A DNA stretch of 64,000 nucleotides from JALZKA01 sp963715405. Lineage in GTDB: Bacteria; Actinomycetota; Thermoleophilia; Solirubrobacterales; 70-9. The number at the start of each line of letters is the position of its first letter. The first letter of the stretch is position 1. The translations under genes and the position numbers were made by a program. The notes below the pieces were generated by a model that was not told the DNA's origin, ran no database searches, and was given only the letters and a program-made list of their open reading frames with translations. This document shows positions 56,493-64,000 of the stretch, piece after piece. The DNA lies in the NCBI GenBank assembly GCA_963715405.1, contig OY970239.1, forward strand, positions 744,001 to 808,000, written 5' to 3'.

Positions 56493-56495
56493 ATG
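56481..56495 (+). promoter_or_regulatory. Leaderless promoter of the first SnoaL-like gene
   Basis: GATACT (56481-56486) lies 6 bases before ATG 56493, which also fits the conserved N-terminus. The longer open frame from 56223 is therefore not used. Confidence 0.55.
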
Positions 56496-56900
56496 TCTCG
56501 GGAGAACGTGGAGAACATCAAGCGTGCCGTCGCGGCGTTCAACCGGCAGGACGTCGAGGGGATGTTGGAAGTGCACGACATCGAGGTGGAGTGGCACCCG
56601 GCGCTTCAGGTCCTTCTCGGCGGGGAGGCGACGGTGTACCGCGGGCATGAAGGGGTTCGCGCGTTCGTCCGAGACCAAGATGAGGCTTTCGCCGAGGTCC
56701 GCATTGAGCTTCTTGAGATTCGAGACTTGGGAGACCGACTCCTCGCCATAGGCCGCCTCACTGCGCGCGGCAAGGAAAGCGGCGCCAACGTCGAAACGCC
56801 TGTCGCCTACGTGGCCGATTTCAAGAACGGCAAGGCGGTTCGGATTCAGAGCTTCTTCGACCCCGCCGAGGCCCTTGAAGCTGCGGGGCTGAACGAATAG
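56493..56900 (+). CDS. SnoaL-like protein, tandem copy 1
   Basis: A 135-residue NTF2-like protein with MSRENVENIKRAVAAFNRQD, the beta strands VEWHPALQVLL and RIELLEIRDLGDRLLAIG, and the C-terminal AEALEAAGLNE. It is one of two adjacent paralogues: both start M-S-[RK]-E-[NS]-V-E and end R/P-A-E-A-L-E-A-A-G-L, common in Solirubrobacterales. The ligand is unknown. The longer frame upstream runs through the possible IS110 remnant and is not the gene. Confidence 0.78.
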   Translation: MSRENVENIKRAVAAFNRQDVEGMLEVHDIEVEWHPALQVLLGGEATVYRGHEGVRAFVRDQDEAFAEVRIELLEIRDLGDRLLAIGRLTARGKESGANVETPVAYVADFKNGKAVRIQSFFDPAEALEAAGLNE

Positions 56901-56920
56901 GCGCTTCGGACGAGAAGCGC
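56901..56920 (+). terminator. Hairpin after SnoaL-like copy 1
   Basis: GCGCTTC (56901-56907) and GAAGCGC (56914-56920) form a perfect 7-bp stem with a six-base loop directly after the stop codon. A weaker hairpin of related sequence (GCTTT/AAAGC, 57383-57398) follows copy 2. There is no T tract. Confidence 0.5.
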
Positions 56921-56965
56921 TCTAAGACGCTGCGCATGGAAAGCACATATCTCAAGCCAGCGCGA

Positions 56966-56981
56966 GATAATGCGCGCGATG
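56966..56981 (+). promoter_or_regulatory. Leaderless promoter of the second SnoaL-like gene
   Basis: GATAAT (56966-56971) lies 7 bases before ATG 56979. An in-frame ATG at 56970 overlaps the box, so 56979 is the better start. Confidence 0.55.
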
Positions 56982-57380
56982 TCAAAGGAGTCCGTAGAGA
57001 TCGTCCGAGCGGGCTACGAGCGATTTGCGGCCACGGGTGAATTCGTGGCCGACCTCGTCACGGACGACTTCGTGTGGAGCATGTCGAACTTCCACGGCTG
57101 GCCCGAGCAGCAGACCTACGAGGGCGCTGAGGGGGCGAATGCCTTCCTCGCGGACTGGATAGGTGCTTGGGACGATTGGGAGCTCGAGGTTGATGCCATC
57201 CATGACGCGGGAGACAAGGTCGTCGCTCTGGTTCGCCAACACGGCCGGTCGAAGACGGCCGGGATGCCCGTCGAGATGGTCCACGCGCAGGTCTGGACGT
57301 TCCGCGATGGCCAGCAGACGAGGATGGACATGTACTCCGACCGCGCGGAGGCCCTCGAAGCCGCCGGGCTGTCGGCGTAG
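56979..57380 (+). CDS. SnoaL-like protein, tandem copy 2
   Basis: A 133-residue NTF2-like protein with MSKESVEIVRAGYERFAATG, DDFVWSMSNFHGWPEQQT and strands LEVDAIHDAGDKVVALVRQH, ending AEALEAAGLSA. It is paralogous to the preceding gene. Upstream sequence is also partly shared (a GCATGGAAAGC stretch and a -10 box at the same distance), so a tandem duplication of the whole unit is likely. The ligand or reaction is unknown. Confidence 0.78.
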   Translation: MSKESVEIVRAGYERFAATGEFVADLVTDDFVWSMSNFHGWPEQQTYEGAEGANAFLADWIGAWDDWELEVDAIHDAGDKVVALVRQHGRSKTAGMPVEMVHAQVWTFRDGQQTRMDMYSDRAEALEAAGLSA

Positions 57381-57437
57381 CCGCTTTGGGCGAAAAGCAT
57401 CATCGGATCGCGGGACGTTGTGGACTGAGGTCGGCGC

Positions 57438-59012
57438 TCACCAGTTGTCGACCATCCGCGCTGGAGGGCGCTTGCGCCATGACTCGCCCTTACCGGCGGC
57501 GGCGAAGGTGGAAGCCACCACGCGGCGCGTATCTGCCGGGTCGATCACGTCGTCGATCTCGAACAGGGTGGCCGCGTTGAGGGCCTTCGCGTGATCGTGA
57601 GCGTGGGCGACCATCTGCTCAAGGCGCTCGGCTCGCTCGGCCTCGTCGGCGATCGCCTCCAGCTCCCGGCGGAAGCCGAGCTTGACGGCGCCCTCGAGCC
57701 CCATCGCACCCAGCTCGGCGGTCGGCCAGCCGACCGTCAGCAGCGGCTCGTGCATCGAGCCGGCAGCCATCGCCTGGGCGCCGAGGCCGTACGCCTTCCG
57801 TAGGATCACGGCGGCGAAGGGGACGCTGAGCGAGGCGCCGACGGTGAAGAGGCGCGAGCAGTGGCGAACGAGCGCGGTCGCCTCGGCTTCCGGCCCGACC
57901 ATCATGCCCGGAGTGTCGATCAGCGAGAGGATCGGCAGGCCGAAGGCGTCGCAGAGCTGCATGAAGCGGGCTGCCTTGTCTGCTCCGTCTGAGGTGATGG
58001 CGCCTGCCAGATGCAGCGGGTTGTTCGCGACGACGCCCAGGGCCCGGCCTTCGATCCGCGCGAGGGCCGTGACCATCGGACGGGCGAACTCCTCGCGCAG
58101 GTAGGTGACTGAGCCCGAGTCCGCGATGCCGTCGATTGCCGCGTGGACGTCGTAGGCGCGCCGGCGTCGCTCCGGCACAACCTCGCGAAGCGCGAGCGGA
58201 TCGGGCGCGGAGAAGTGCGGATGCGGCCCCTGGAAGTAGGAGACGAGGCGCTTCGCGACCACAACCGCTTCCGTTTCGTCGGCGACACGTACGTCGATGA
58301 CGCCGTTTGGGCTCTGCACGTCAATTGGGCCGATCGCGTCCGGCGGAAAGGTGCCGAGGCCGCCTCCCTCGATCATCGCCGGGCCGCCCATGCCGAGGGC
58401 GATCGTGTCGGTGGCGACGATCAGGTCGGACGATCCTGCGAGAACGGCGTTGCCGGCAAAGCAGCGGCCAGAGACGACTGCGATCCTGGGCACGATTCCC
58501 GAAAGGCGGCCCCAGAGCGCGAAGGCCCTGGTGTCGAGCGCTGAGACGACCGCGTAGTCCGTATCTCCCGGCCGGCCGCCGCCGCCTTCGCAGAAGATCA
58601 CCGCCGGGAGGCGCATGCGCTCGATCAGCTCGAACAGGCGATCCTTCTTGCGGTGTCCGGTAGCGCCCTGCGTTCCGGCAAGAACGGTGTAGTCGTAGGA
58701 GAGAACGGCGCACGCCGCGTCCTCGGCGCCGTGGAGAGCGGAGTTGATCCGCGCCGTGCCGCCGATGAGCCCGTCGGCAGGGGTCTCCGCGAGGAGCTCG
58801 TCCTGAGAGCGGCGCATGCGCTGGGCCGCGATCGCCAGAGCTCCGTACTCGACGAAGCTGCCCTCCTCGATCAGCGCCTCCACGTTCTCGCGCGCGGTGC
58901 GCCCGCCCCTTTCGCGGCGTTTTGCGACGGCGTCCGCTCGCGCGTCGTCTCGGGTCGCCTCCTGCCGTGCGAGGACCTCGGCGAGGTCCGGGCGTGGCTC
59001 TTCTTCGCTCAC
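57438..59012 (-). CDS. Second acyl-CoA carboxylase carboxyltransferase-like protein
   Basis: A 524-residue member of the acyl-CoA carboxylase beta family. Crotonase-like lobes show FCEGGGGRPGDTDYAV, SGRCFAGNAVLAG and MGGPAMIEGGG in the N half, and NNPLHLAGAITSDGADKAARF and LIDTPGMMVGPEAEA in the C half. It is distant from the 52689 protein, so the two probably act on different acyl-CoAs or in different complexes. No biotin carboxylase or biotin carrier gene lies nearby. The start is GTG 59012, preceded at 7 bases by GAGGCT. Confidence 0.85.
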   Translation of the reverse strand: MSEEEPRPDLAEVLARQEATRDDARADAVAKRRERGGRTARENVEALIEEGSFVEYGALAIAAQRMRRSQDELLAETPADGLIGGTARINSALHGAEDAACAVLSYDYTVLAGTQGATGHRKKDRLFELIERMRLPAVIFCEGGGGRPGDTDYAVVSALDTRAFALWGRLSGIVPRIAVVSGRCFAGNAVLAGSSDLIVATDTIALGMGGPAMIEGGGLGTFPPDAIGPIDVQSPNGVIDVRVADETEAVVVAKRLVSYFQGPHPHFSAPDPLALREVVPERRRRAYDVHAAIDGIADSGSVTYLREEFARPMVTALARIEGRALGVVANNPLHLAGAITSDGADKAARFMQLCDAFGLPILSLIDTPGMMVGPEAEATALVRHCSRLFTVGASLSVPFAAVILRKAYGLGAQAMAAGSMHEPLLTVGWPTAELGAMGLEGAVKLGFRRELEAIADEAERAERLEQMVAHAHDHAKALNAATLFEIDDVIDPADTRRVVASTFAAAGKGESWRKRPPARMVDNW

Positions 59013-59043
59013 CGGCGCAAGCCTCGCAGACTCAGATCTCGCC

Positions 59044-59058
59044 TAACCTCTGAGGATG
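59044..59058 (+). promoter_or_regulatory. Leaderless promoter of the MTA/SAH deaminase gene
   Basis: TAACCT (59044-59049) lies 6 bases before ATG 59056. Confidence 0.55.
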
Positions 59059-60300
59059 GGACTTGTGGTCATGGATGCCACGCTCGAGGGCGACGCCGTA
59101 AGCCTTCGCTCCGAAGGTGGCGTGATCATCGAGATCGGGCCGGACGTTGAAAAGGGGAAAGGCGACGAGACGATCGATGCAGGCGGACTCGCGCTGGTGC
59201 CCGGCTTCGTCAACGCCCACACGCACGCAGCGATGACGCTCTTTCGCGGGTTCGCCGACGACCTCCCGCTGATGAGGTGGCTTGAGGACCACATCTGGCC
59301 CGCCGAAGCTCGCCTCGAGGGCGAGCACGTCTATTGGGGCACGCGCCTTGCGTGTGCCGAGATGATCCGGACGGGCACGATCGCGTTCTGGGACATGTAT
59401 TGGCACCCCGAGGCCGTCGCGCGGGCGGTCGAGGATTCAGGCCTTCGTGCTGTCGTGGCGGCGCCGCTCATCGACGGTTCGGATCCTGCAGGAGCGAGAA
59501 CGAAGGCCGGCGAGGCGCTCGATCTGGTTCGCGAGTCGGCGTCGGGGCGCGTGCGCGCCGGGTACGCGCCGCACGCGCTCTACACCGTAAGCCGAGACTC
59601 GCTCGAGTGGGTGGCCGGGCAAGCGGCGGAACGGGAAGCGACGGTGCAGATCCACCTCTCCGAGACGCAGAAGGAGGTCGAGGATTGCGTCGCTGATCAC
59701 GGCGTTCGGCCCGCGTTTCATCTCGACCGAGCGGGGCTCCTGGGGCCGAACACGATCCTGGCCCACGGCGTCTGGCTCGACGAGGACGAGCTCGACCTCG
59801 TCGCCGAGCGCGGGGCGACCGTTGTGACGAACCCCGTCGCCAACCTGAAGCTGGCGGTGGGAGGTCTTTTCCCATATCTCGCCGCCCGCGAGCGGGGGGT
59901 CGAGATGGGCATCGGCACCGACGGCCCGGGATCCAACAACTCGCTCGATTTGCTCTCTGACCTCAAGACGTTCGCGCTCTTGCAGAAGAACGCCGCTTTC
60001 GACGCCGCGGCCGTCGACGCCTCCGAGACGCTTCGACTGGGCAGGGGCGAGGCGTCAGGGCTCCTGCGACGGCCTGCGCTTGGCGTGGGGGATGCCGCCG
60101 ACTTCCTCCTCGTGCGCATGCGAACGCCCGAGCTTGCGATGGGCGAGCTCGACGCTGGACTGGTTTACGCGGCCTCGGGTGCTGTGGTCGACACGACGGT
60201 CGTCGCGGGCAAGACACTCATGCGCGGCGGCGAGATCGAGGGCGTCGGCGAAGTGGTGTCGAGGGCTCAGGAGTGCGCTTACGAGATCGGGGTAGCTTGA
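59056..60300 (+). CDS. Amidohydrolase, MTA/SAH deaminase-like
   Basis: A 414-residue metal-dependent deaminase of the 5'-methylthioadenosine/S-adenosylhomocysteine deaminase group. The metal site includes VNAHTHAAMTLFRGFADDLPL (about 54-74), the QIHLSETQKEVEDC stretch with its His and Glu (about 199-212), LAHGVWL (about 235) and GTDGPGSNNSLDL (about 286) with the catalytic Asp. The TIM-barrel ends in the beta-sandwich segment VVAGKTLMRGGEIEG. It may deaminate MTA or SAH, or guanine-like aminopurines. The related phosphorylase gene is 4 kb away. Confidence 0.87.
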   Translation: MGLVVMDATLEGDAVSLRSEGGVIIEIGPDVEKGKGDETIDAGGLALVPGFVNAHTHAAMTLFRGFADDLPLMRWLEDHIWPAEARLEGEHVYWGTRLACAEMIRTGTIAFWDMYWHPEAVARAVEDSGLRAVVAAPLIDGSDPAGARTKAGEALDLVRESASGRVRAGYAPHALYTVSRDSLEWVAGQAAEREATVQIHLSETQKEVEDCVADHGVRPAFHLDRAGLLGPNTILAHGVWLDEDELDLVAERGATVVTNPVANLKLAVGGLFPYLAARERGVEMGIGTDGPGSNNSLDLLSDLKTFALLQKNAAFDAAAVDASETLRLGRGEASGLLRRPALGVGDAADFLLVRMRTPELAMGELDAGLVYAASGAVVDTTVVAGKTLMRGGEIEGVGEVVSRAQECAYEIGVA

Positions 60301-60303
60301 GGT

Positions 60304-61407
60304 ATGACCGAGCGAGGGATCGCGGGGATGCTGTCCGACCGGCTCAGCTGGCGGCATGCCGATTCGAGGTTCGACACTCAGGCTGACCGGGGGTGGATCG
60401 CGAGGGTGCTGGCGTATCTGTTCGGGTTCGGCGCCGTCCTGCTCCTCCTGACGCTGCTTCTGCCAGGAGCGCCTGAGCGCGAGGCTGATCGGCTGGCCCT
60501 GGTTGCCATCGCCTCGCTCATCGTCGCCGCTTTCATCCTCCTCACGTACGAACGCCTGCCAATCAGGTTCTTGCGGGCTGCGCCCGGCATCGGGACGCTT
60601 CTCGCTGCCCTCGCGATCTACTTCGCCGGCGCTGACGCTTCGGCCGCTTACGCCATGTACATGGCATGGGTAGTGATCGCGGCCGCTCTCTTTCTCGACA
60701 CGCGCCTGATCCTGGCCCACGGTGCTGTCGCAGTCGCGGCCTACGCATTCGTCCTTTCGATGAGCGAGGGGACCGACGACCTCGACCCGCTCAGGCTGAC
60801 CATGACCGCAGGAACGATGCTGGTGGTGGCGCTCGTCATGGGGGGGATCGGGGGACAGCTTCGAGAGGTCCTGAAAAAGCTCGAGGCGGCGGCCAAGACA
60901 GACCCCTTGACGGGCCTCCTCAACCGGCGCGCGCTCGAAGAGGCGTTCGAGGTGGAGCTCGCGCGCGCCGGTCGGGGGAAGTTCGGCGTCGGGGTCGTGA
61001 TGCTTGACCTCGACGGCTTCAAGCGCTTCAACGACGAGCACGGGCATCCGGCGGGGGATGCGGCGCTTCAAAGGCTTGCCGGCGTCCTGACCGATGCGAC
61101 GCGCGCGGTCGACTCCGTCGGCAGGGTCGGAGGCGAGGAGTTCGCGATCCTCGCTCCCGAGTCGACGACGGCGGGGACGCTCGCGCTGGCGGAGCGCCTT
61201 CGCAGAGCGGTGGAGCTCGAGTTCTCCGGAGTGGGTGGCCTCACCGCGAGCTGCGGCGTTGCGAACTATCCGGACAACGGGGCCGACCGCTTGACGCTCG
61301 TCGGCGAAGCCGATCGCGCTCTCTATCAGGCGAAGGAGCTCGGGCGAAACCGGGCGGTCGCCTCGACCTCGCGTCCGCGATCGCCTACGCGCGTGGCGGC
61401 CGGCTAG
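60304..61407 (+). CDS. Membrane-bound GGDEF diguanylate cyclase
   Basis: A 367-residue diguanylate cyclase. Five or six hydrophobic segments fill residues 35-180, forming an N-terminal membrane sensor, and the GGDEF domain covers about 195-350: LTGLLNRRALEEAFEVEL, VMLDLDGFKRFNDEHGHPAGD and the active loop GRVGGEEFAIL. The loop has the variant GGEEF, which is normally active. The start is ATG 60304, 3 bases after the deaminase stop, so they are co-transcribed. Its TAG overlaps the TAG of the convergent gene (CTAG). Confidence 0.9.
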   Translation: MTERGIAGMLSDRLSWRHADSRFDTQADRGWIARVLAYLFGFGAVLLLLTLLLPGAPEREADRLALVAIASLIVAAFILLTYERLPIRFLRAAPGIGTLLAALAIYFAGADASAAYAMYMAWVVIAAALFLDTRLILAHGAVAVAAYAFVLSMSEGTDDLDPLRLTMTAGTMLVVALVMGGIGGQLREVLKKLEAAAKTDPLTGLLNRRALEEAFEVELARAGRGKFGVGVVMLDLDGFKRFNDEHGHPAGDAALQRLAGVLTDATRAVDSVGRVGGEEFAILAPESTTAGTLALAERLRRAVELEFSGVGGLTASCGVANYPDNGADRLTLVGEADRALYQAKELGRNRAVASTSRPRSPTRVAAG

Positions 61408-63368
61408 CTCTGAGCGGCCAGCTCGACGAACGGGTCGAGAGCCGCGGGGTTTGAGAGCGAGTCGCGGCTTGCTGCCTCGTCGGGCGGGGTGCCCATGAGA
61501 ATGCGCTTCACGGGCACCTCGAGGACCTTGCCGGAGAGCGTGCGCGGGACCTCGGCGACTTCATGCACCTCGTTCGGGACATGACGCGGCGAGCAGTCCT
61601 CGCGAACGCGTGCGGCGATCCGGCGAATCAAGTCGGCGTCGAGTGTCTCACCCTCGCGAAGGACGACGAAGAGAGGCATCCATCCCTCGGTGTCAGGACG
61701 GGGTACGTCGACGACCAGCGCGTCGGTGATCTCGTCGAGGCTGAGGACGGCGCGGTAGATCTCGCTCGTGCCCATGCGAATGCCGCCGCGGTTGATCGTC
61801 GAGTCCGAGCGGCCGTAGATGATCGCGGTGCCGCGTTCAGTGATCTCGATCCAGTCGCCGTGGCGCCAGACCCCGGGATACATCTCGAAGTAGGAGGAGC
61901 GGTACCGCTCGCCCTCGGGATCGGACCAAAAGAAGACGGGCATCGAGGGCATCGGCTTGGTGATAACGAGCTCGCCGACCTCGCCGGTGAGCGGGTTGCC
62001 CGCCTCGTCCCAGGCTTCGACCGCGCAGCCGAGGGCGCGCGCCTGGAGCTCGCCGCGGTGGACGGGAAGGATGGGAACCCCGCCGACGAACGCTGTGCAG
62101 ACGTCCGTGCCGCCCGATGTGGAAAAGAGCCACGTGTCGCGGCCGACGTGCTCGTAGACCCACTCGAAGCCCTCGGGCGCGAGGGGCGAGCCGGTCGAGC
62201 CGACGGCGCCGAGCGCTGAGAGGTCGCGTCCCGAAGACGGCTCGACTCCCGCCTTCATGCACGACGAGATGTAGCTGGCAGACGTACCAAAGGTGGTCAT
62301 CCCGGCCTCGGCGGCGAGATCCCACAGAGTTGAGAGATCTGGATGGCCGGGATTGCCGTCGTAGAGGACGATCGAGGCCGGCGTGAGGAGAATGGAAACG
62401 AGGAAGTTCCACATCATCCACCCGGTGGTCGTAAACCAGAAGACGTGGTCGCCCGCCTGGGCGTTGACGTGGAGGTTCATCTTCTTCAGATGCTCGAGCA
62501 GGATCCCACCGTGGCCCTGGACGATCGCTTTGGGGAGGCCGGTGGTGCCCGAGGAGTAGAGGACCCACAGCGGGTGGTCGAAGGGCACCCGGTCGAACGC
62601 GAGCTCTGCGCCCTCCCCCTTGGCCACCACATCCGCCCACGCGGTTCCGTGGGCGAGGCGTCCCGGATCGGCGTGCGGATCGAGGTAAGGAACGAGGACC
62701 GTGTGCTCGAGCGAGGGCATCTCGGCCTCGAGACCCCGGACGACGGTCATGCGGTCGAACGGCTTGCCGCCGTAGGTGTAGCCGTCAACTGCGAGGAGAA
62801 CCTTCGGCTCGATCTGGGCGAACCGGTCGACGACCGAGCGAGCGCCGAAATCGGGCGAGCAGGAGGACCAGATCGCGCCAAGCGAGGCTGTGGCGAAGAA
62901 TCCGATGATCGCCTCGAGTGCGTTTGGCAGGTATGCGGCGACCCGGTCGCCGCGCTCGACGCCGAGCGCGCGAAGGCCGGCGGCGAAGGCGCCGACGCGC
63001 CGCTCGAGCTCTGCCCAGGTGATCTCGGCGAGGTCCGTGGTCTCCGATGCGTGCCGGATCGCCACGGCGCCGGGGTCCTTGTCGCGGAAGATGTGCTCGG
63101 CGTAGTTGAGGCTGGTGCCGGGAAACCACTTCGCGCCGGGCATCTCCTCGTTGGCGATGACGGTGGTTGAGTCGCCATCGGCGAGGACCTCGAAGTAGTC
63201 CCAGATCGAGCGCCAGAAGCTGGCGAGCTCCAGGGTCGACCACTTCCAGAGGCGGGCGTAGTCGCCGCCGAAGGAAAGGCCGTGCTCTGCCTCGAGCCAG
63301 CGCATGTACGCGGTCATGTTCGAGCTCTCGACCGCCTCGGCCGAGGGCTCCCAGAGCTTCTCCGTCAT
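61404..63368 (-). CDS. Acetoacetate-CoA ligase (acetoacetyl-CoA synthetase)
   Basis: A 654-residue adenylate-forming ligase that activates acetoacetate with ATP and CoA. The start with W-x-P-S-x-E-x-x-x-x-S-N-M-T is typical of AcsA-like acetoacetate-CoA ligases. The ATP loop is LYSSGTTGLPKAIV (about 262-275), the substrate segment WMMWNFLVS (about 312-320) and the hinge GRSDSTINRGGIRMG. The length matches the family. It would channel acetoacetate from HMG-CoA lyase or ketone turnover to acetoacetyl-CoA. It overlaps the upstream peptidase gene by 4 bases. Confidence 0.9.
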   Translation of the reverse strand: MTEKLWEPSAEAVESSNMTAYMRWLEAEHGLSFGGDYARLWKWSTLELASFWRSIWDYFEVLADGDSTTVIANEEMPGAKWFPGTSLNYAEHIFRDKDPGAVAIRHASETTDLAEITWAELERRVGAFAAGLRALGVERGDRVAAYLPNALEAIIGFFATASLGAIWSSCSPDFGARSVVDRFAQIEPKVLLAVDGYTYGGKPFDRMTVVRGLEAEMPSLEHTVLVPYLDPHADPGRLAHGTAWADVVAKGEGAELAFDRVPFDHPLWVLYSSGTTGLPKAIVQGHGGILLEHLKKMNLHVNAQAGDHVFWFTTTGWMMWNFLVSILLTPASIVLYDGNPGHPDLSTLWDLAAEAGMTTFGTSASYISSCMKAGVEPSSGRDLSALGAVGSTGSPLAPEGFEWVYEHVGRDTWLFSTSGGTDVCTAFVGGVPILPVHRGELQARALGCAVEAWDEAGNPLTGEVGELVITKPMPSMPVFFWSDPEGERYRSSYFEMYPGVWRHGDWIEITERGTAIIYGRSDSTINRGGIRMGTSEIYRAVLSLDEITDALVVDVPRPDTEGWMPLFVVLREGETLDADLIRRIAARVREDCSPRHVPNEVHEVAEVPRTLSGKVLEVPVKRILMGTPPDEAASRDSLSNPAALDPFVELAAQS

Positions 63369-64000
63369 TGCTGTCTGCTTCTTCGGCGCGAACGAGACGG
63401 CGCGGAACTCTCGGTGGCCTGGTCGGCTGCGGGTTCCTCGGAGGGCCGAGCGCGGGCGAGGTCGCGGTCGAGAGCGCGGATGAGGTCGAGCGTGAAGCTC
63501 TCGGCGCGTTCAAGCGCCGTTGCGTCGATCGCGTCGGGGACGTCTTGTGGGGTGTGGAAGTTGGCGGGCGTGATCTCGCCCGGCTCGAGGCAGGTGAGGG
63601 CGCTCGCTCGGAGGCCGGCAACGCGCGCCGCGAGCGCGTCGGTTGCGTATCCGTGACGAAGCGGCGCCGCGCGGTAGCGGTTGGCGCCCTCGCGGTCGGC
63701 CTCCGCGATGGCCTCGCAGAGTTGCCCGACGCGCGCATCCATCTCGAACGAGATCGTCATGCCTTCCGATGTGACCCAACGGACGTCGCCGGCGCCGACC
63801 GAGTCGATCGCCAGCACGATGGTCTTGAAGGGGTCGAGCTCGTCCTTGTGGGAGCGCGCGAACGAGCGCATGCCCTCGAGGCCGCACTCCTCGCCGCCTG
63901 TGAGGACGACCCAGACGTCGAGGTTTCGGGGTGCGTCTTCTTCGAGCTTGGCCGCAATCGAGAGGGCGATGGCGACCCCGGACGCGTTGTCGTTCGCGCC
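63365..64000 (-). CDS. M28-family peptidase-like, truncated at the window edge
   Basis: C-terminal part of a zinc aminopeptidase-like protein, open through the right window edge. At the cut end the M28 signature is visible: G-A-N-D-N-A-S-G-V with its metal-binding Asp, and VVLTGGEECGLEG with the catalytic Glu pair. Further on, IDSVGAGD carries another metal Asp and LRHGYATDA follows. The C-terminus is Arg/Ser-rich and probably disordered. It overlaps the acetoacetate ligase gene by 4 bases (ATGA). Confidence 0.83.
   Translation of the reverse strand, partial: GANDNASGVAIALSIAAKLEEDAPRNLDVWVVLTGGEECGLEGMRSFARSHKDELDPFKTIVLAIDSVGAGDVRWVTSEGMTISFEMDARVGQLCEAIAEADREGANRYRAAPLRHGYATDALAARVAGLRASALTCLEPGEITPANFHTPQDVPDAIDATALERAESFTLDLIRALDRDLARARPSEEPAADQATESSAPSRSRRRSRQQ

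Noticed and set aside
1..64000. tRNA, rRNA, prophage or complete insertion sequence
   Set aside because: No cloverleaf with TTCRA-type arm, no ribosomal RNA sequence, no phage structural gene and no intact transposase frame was seen. A careful tRNAscan and Rfam search would be decisive.

Overview
The window is about 64 kb of dense, high-GC (roughly two-thirds G+C) bacterial chromosome. No rRNA, tRNA, CRISPR array or intact insertion sequence was found. The gene content points to an actinobacterium, most likely a deep-branching one such as Thermoleophilia/Solirubrobacterales. Pointers are a fused FbiC and cofC/cofD/cofE/npdG genes for coenzyme F420, GTP-type PEP carboxykinase, a MoxR-DUF58 cluster with SpoIIM and RDD proteins, a DivIVA-domain protein, and many leaderless promoters. 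The lineage is inferred from gene content only.

Layout. 1-5 kb: end of a BASS transporter, pckG, an HTH-nucleotidyltransferase pair with its operator and a linked thioesterase, and a malyl-CoA lyase. 5-10 kb: a tightly overlapping operon of membrane protein, DUF4129-like, DUF4350-like, MoxR and DUF58 genes, followed by divergent SpoIIM and RDD genes. 11-21 kb: acetyltransferases, lipoproteins, an acyl-CoA dehydrogenase, hydrolases and a mesaconyl-CoA hydratase-like MaoC protein. 21-29 kb: ethylmalonyl-CoA mutase, MBL hydrolase, ClpS-like protein, LysR regulator and crotonyl-CoA carboxylase/reductase. 29-35 kb: a coiled-coil nuclease-like orphan, a frameshifted ygfZ-like gene and a multicopper oxidase-ZIP-DtxR operon. 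35-39 kb: NMT1/THI5-like binding protein, pyrophosphatase, a large secreted hydrolase and an aquaporin. 39-47 kb: the F420 region (fbiC on +, npdG-cofD-cofC-cofE on -). 47-64 kb: HMG-CoA lyase, 3-hydroxybutyryl-CoA dehydrogenase, two acyl-CoA carboxylase carboxyltransferases, amine oxidase, nucleoside phosphorylase and MTA/SAH deaminase, two GGDEF proteins, acetoacetyl-CoA synthetase and a truncated M28 peptidase.

How the genes fit together. Ccr, Ecm, a Chloroflexus-type Mcl, a Streptomyces-type mesaconyl-CoA hydratase and a candidate methylsuccinyl-CoA dehydrogenase together suggest an ethylmalonyl-CoA pathway for acetyl-CoA assimilation. They are spread over about 25 kb rather than clustered. 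3-hydroxybutyryl-CoA dehydrogenase, acetoacetyl-CoA synthetase, HMG-CoA lyase, the carboxyltransferases and PEP carboxykinase would feed or drain the same C2/C3/C4 acyl-CoA pool.

Two further themes stand out. First, many genes have a TANNNT -10 box only 6-9 nt before the start codon, which predicts leaderless mRNAs. Second, a palindromic repeat family occurs twice at gene ends or starts, and what looks like a related element sits in frame inside fbiC. Convergent neighbours repeatedly share overlapping stop codons.
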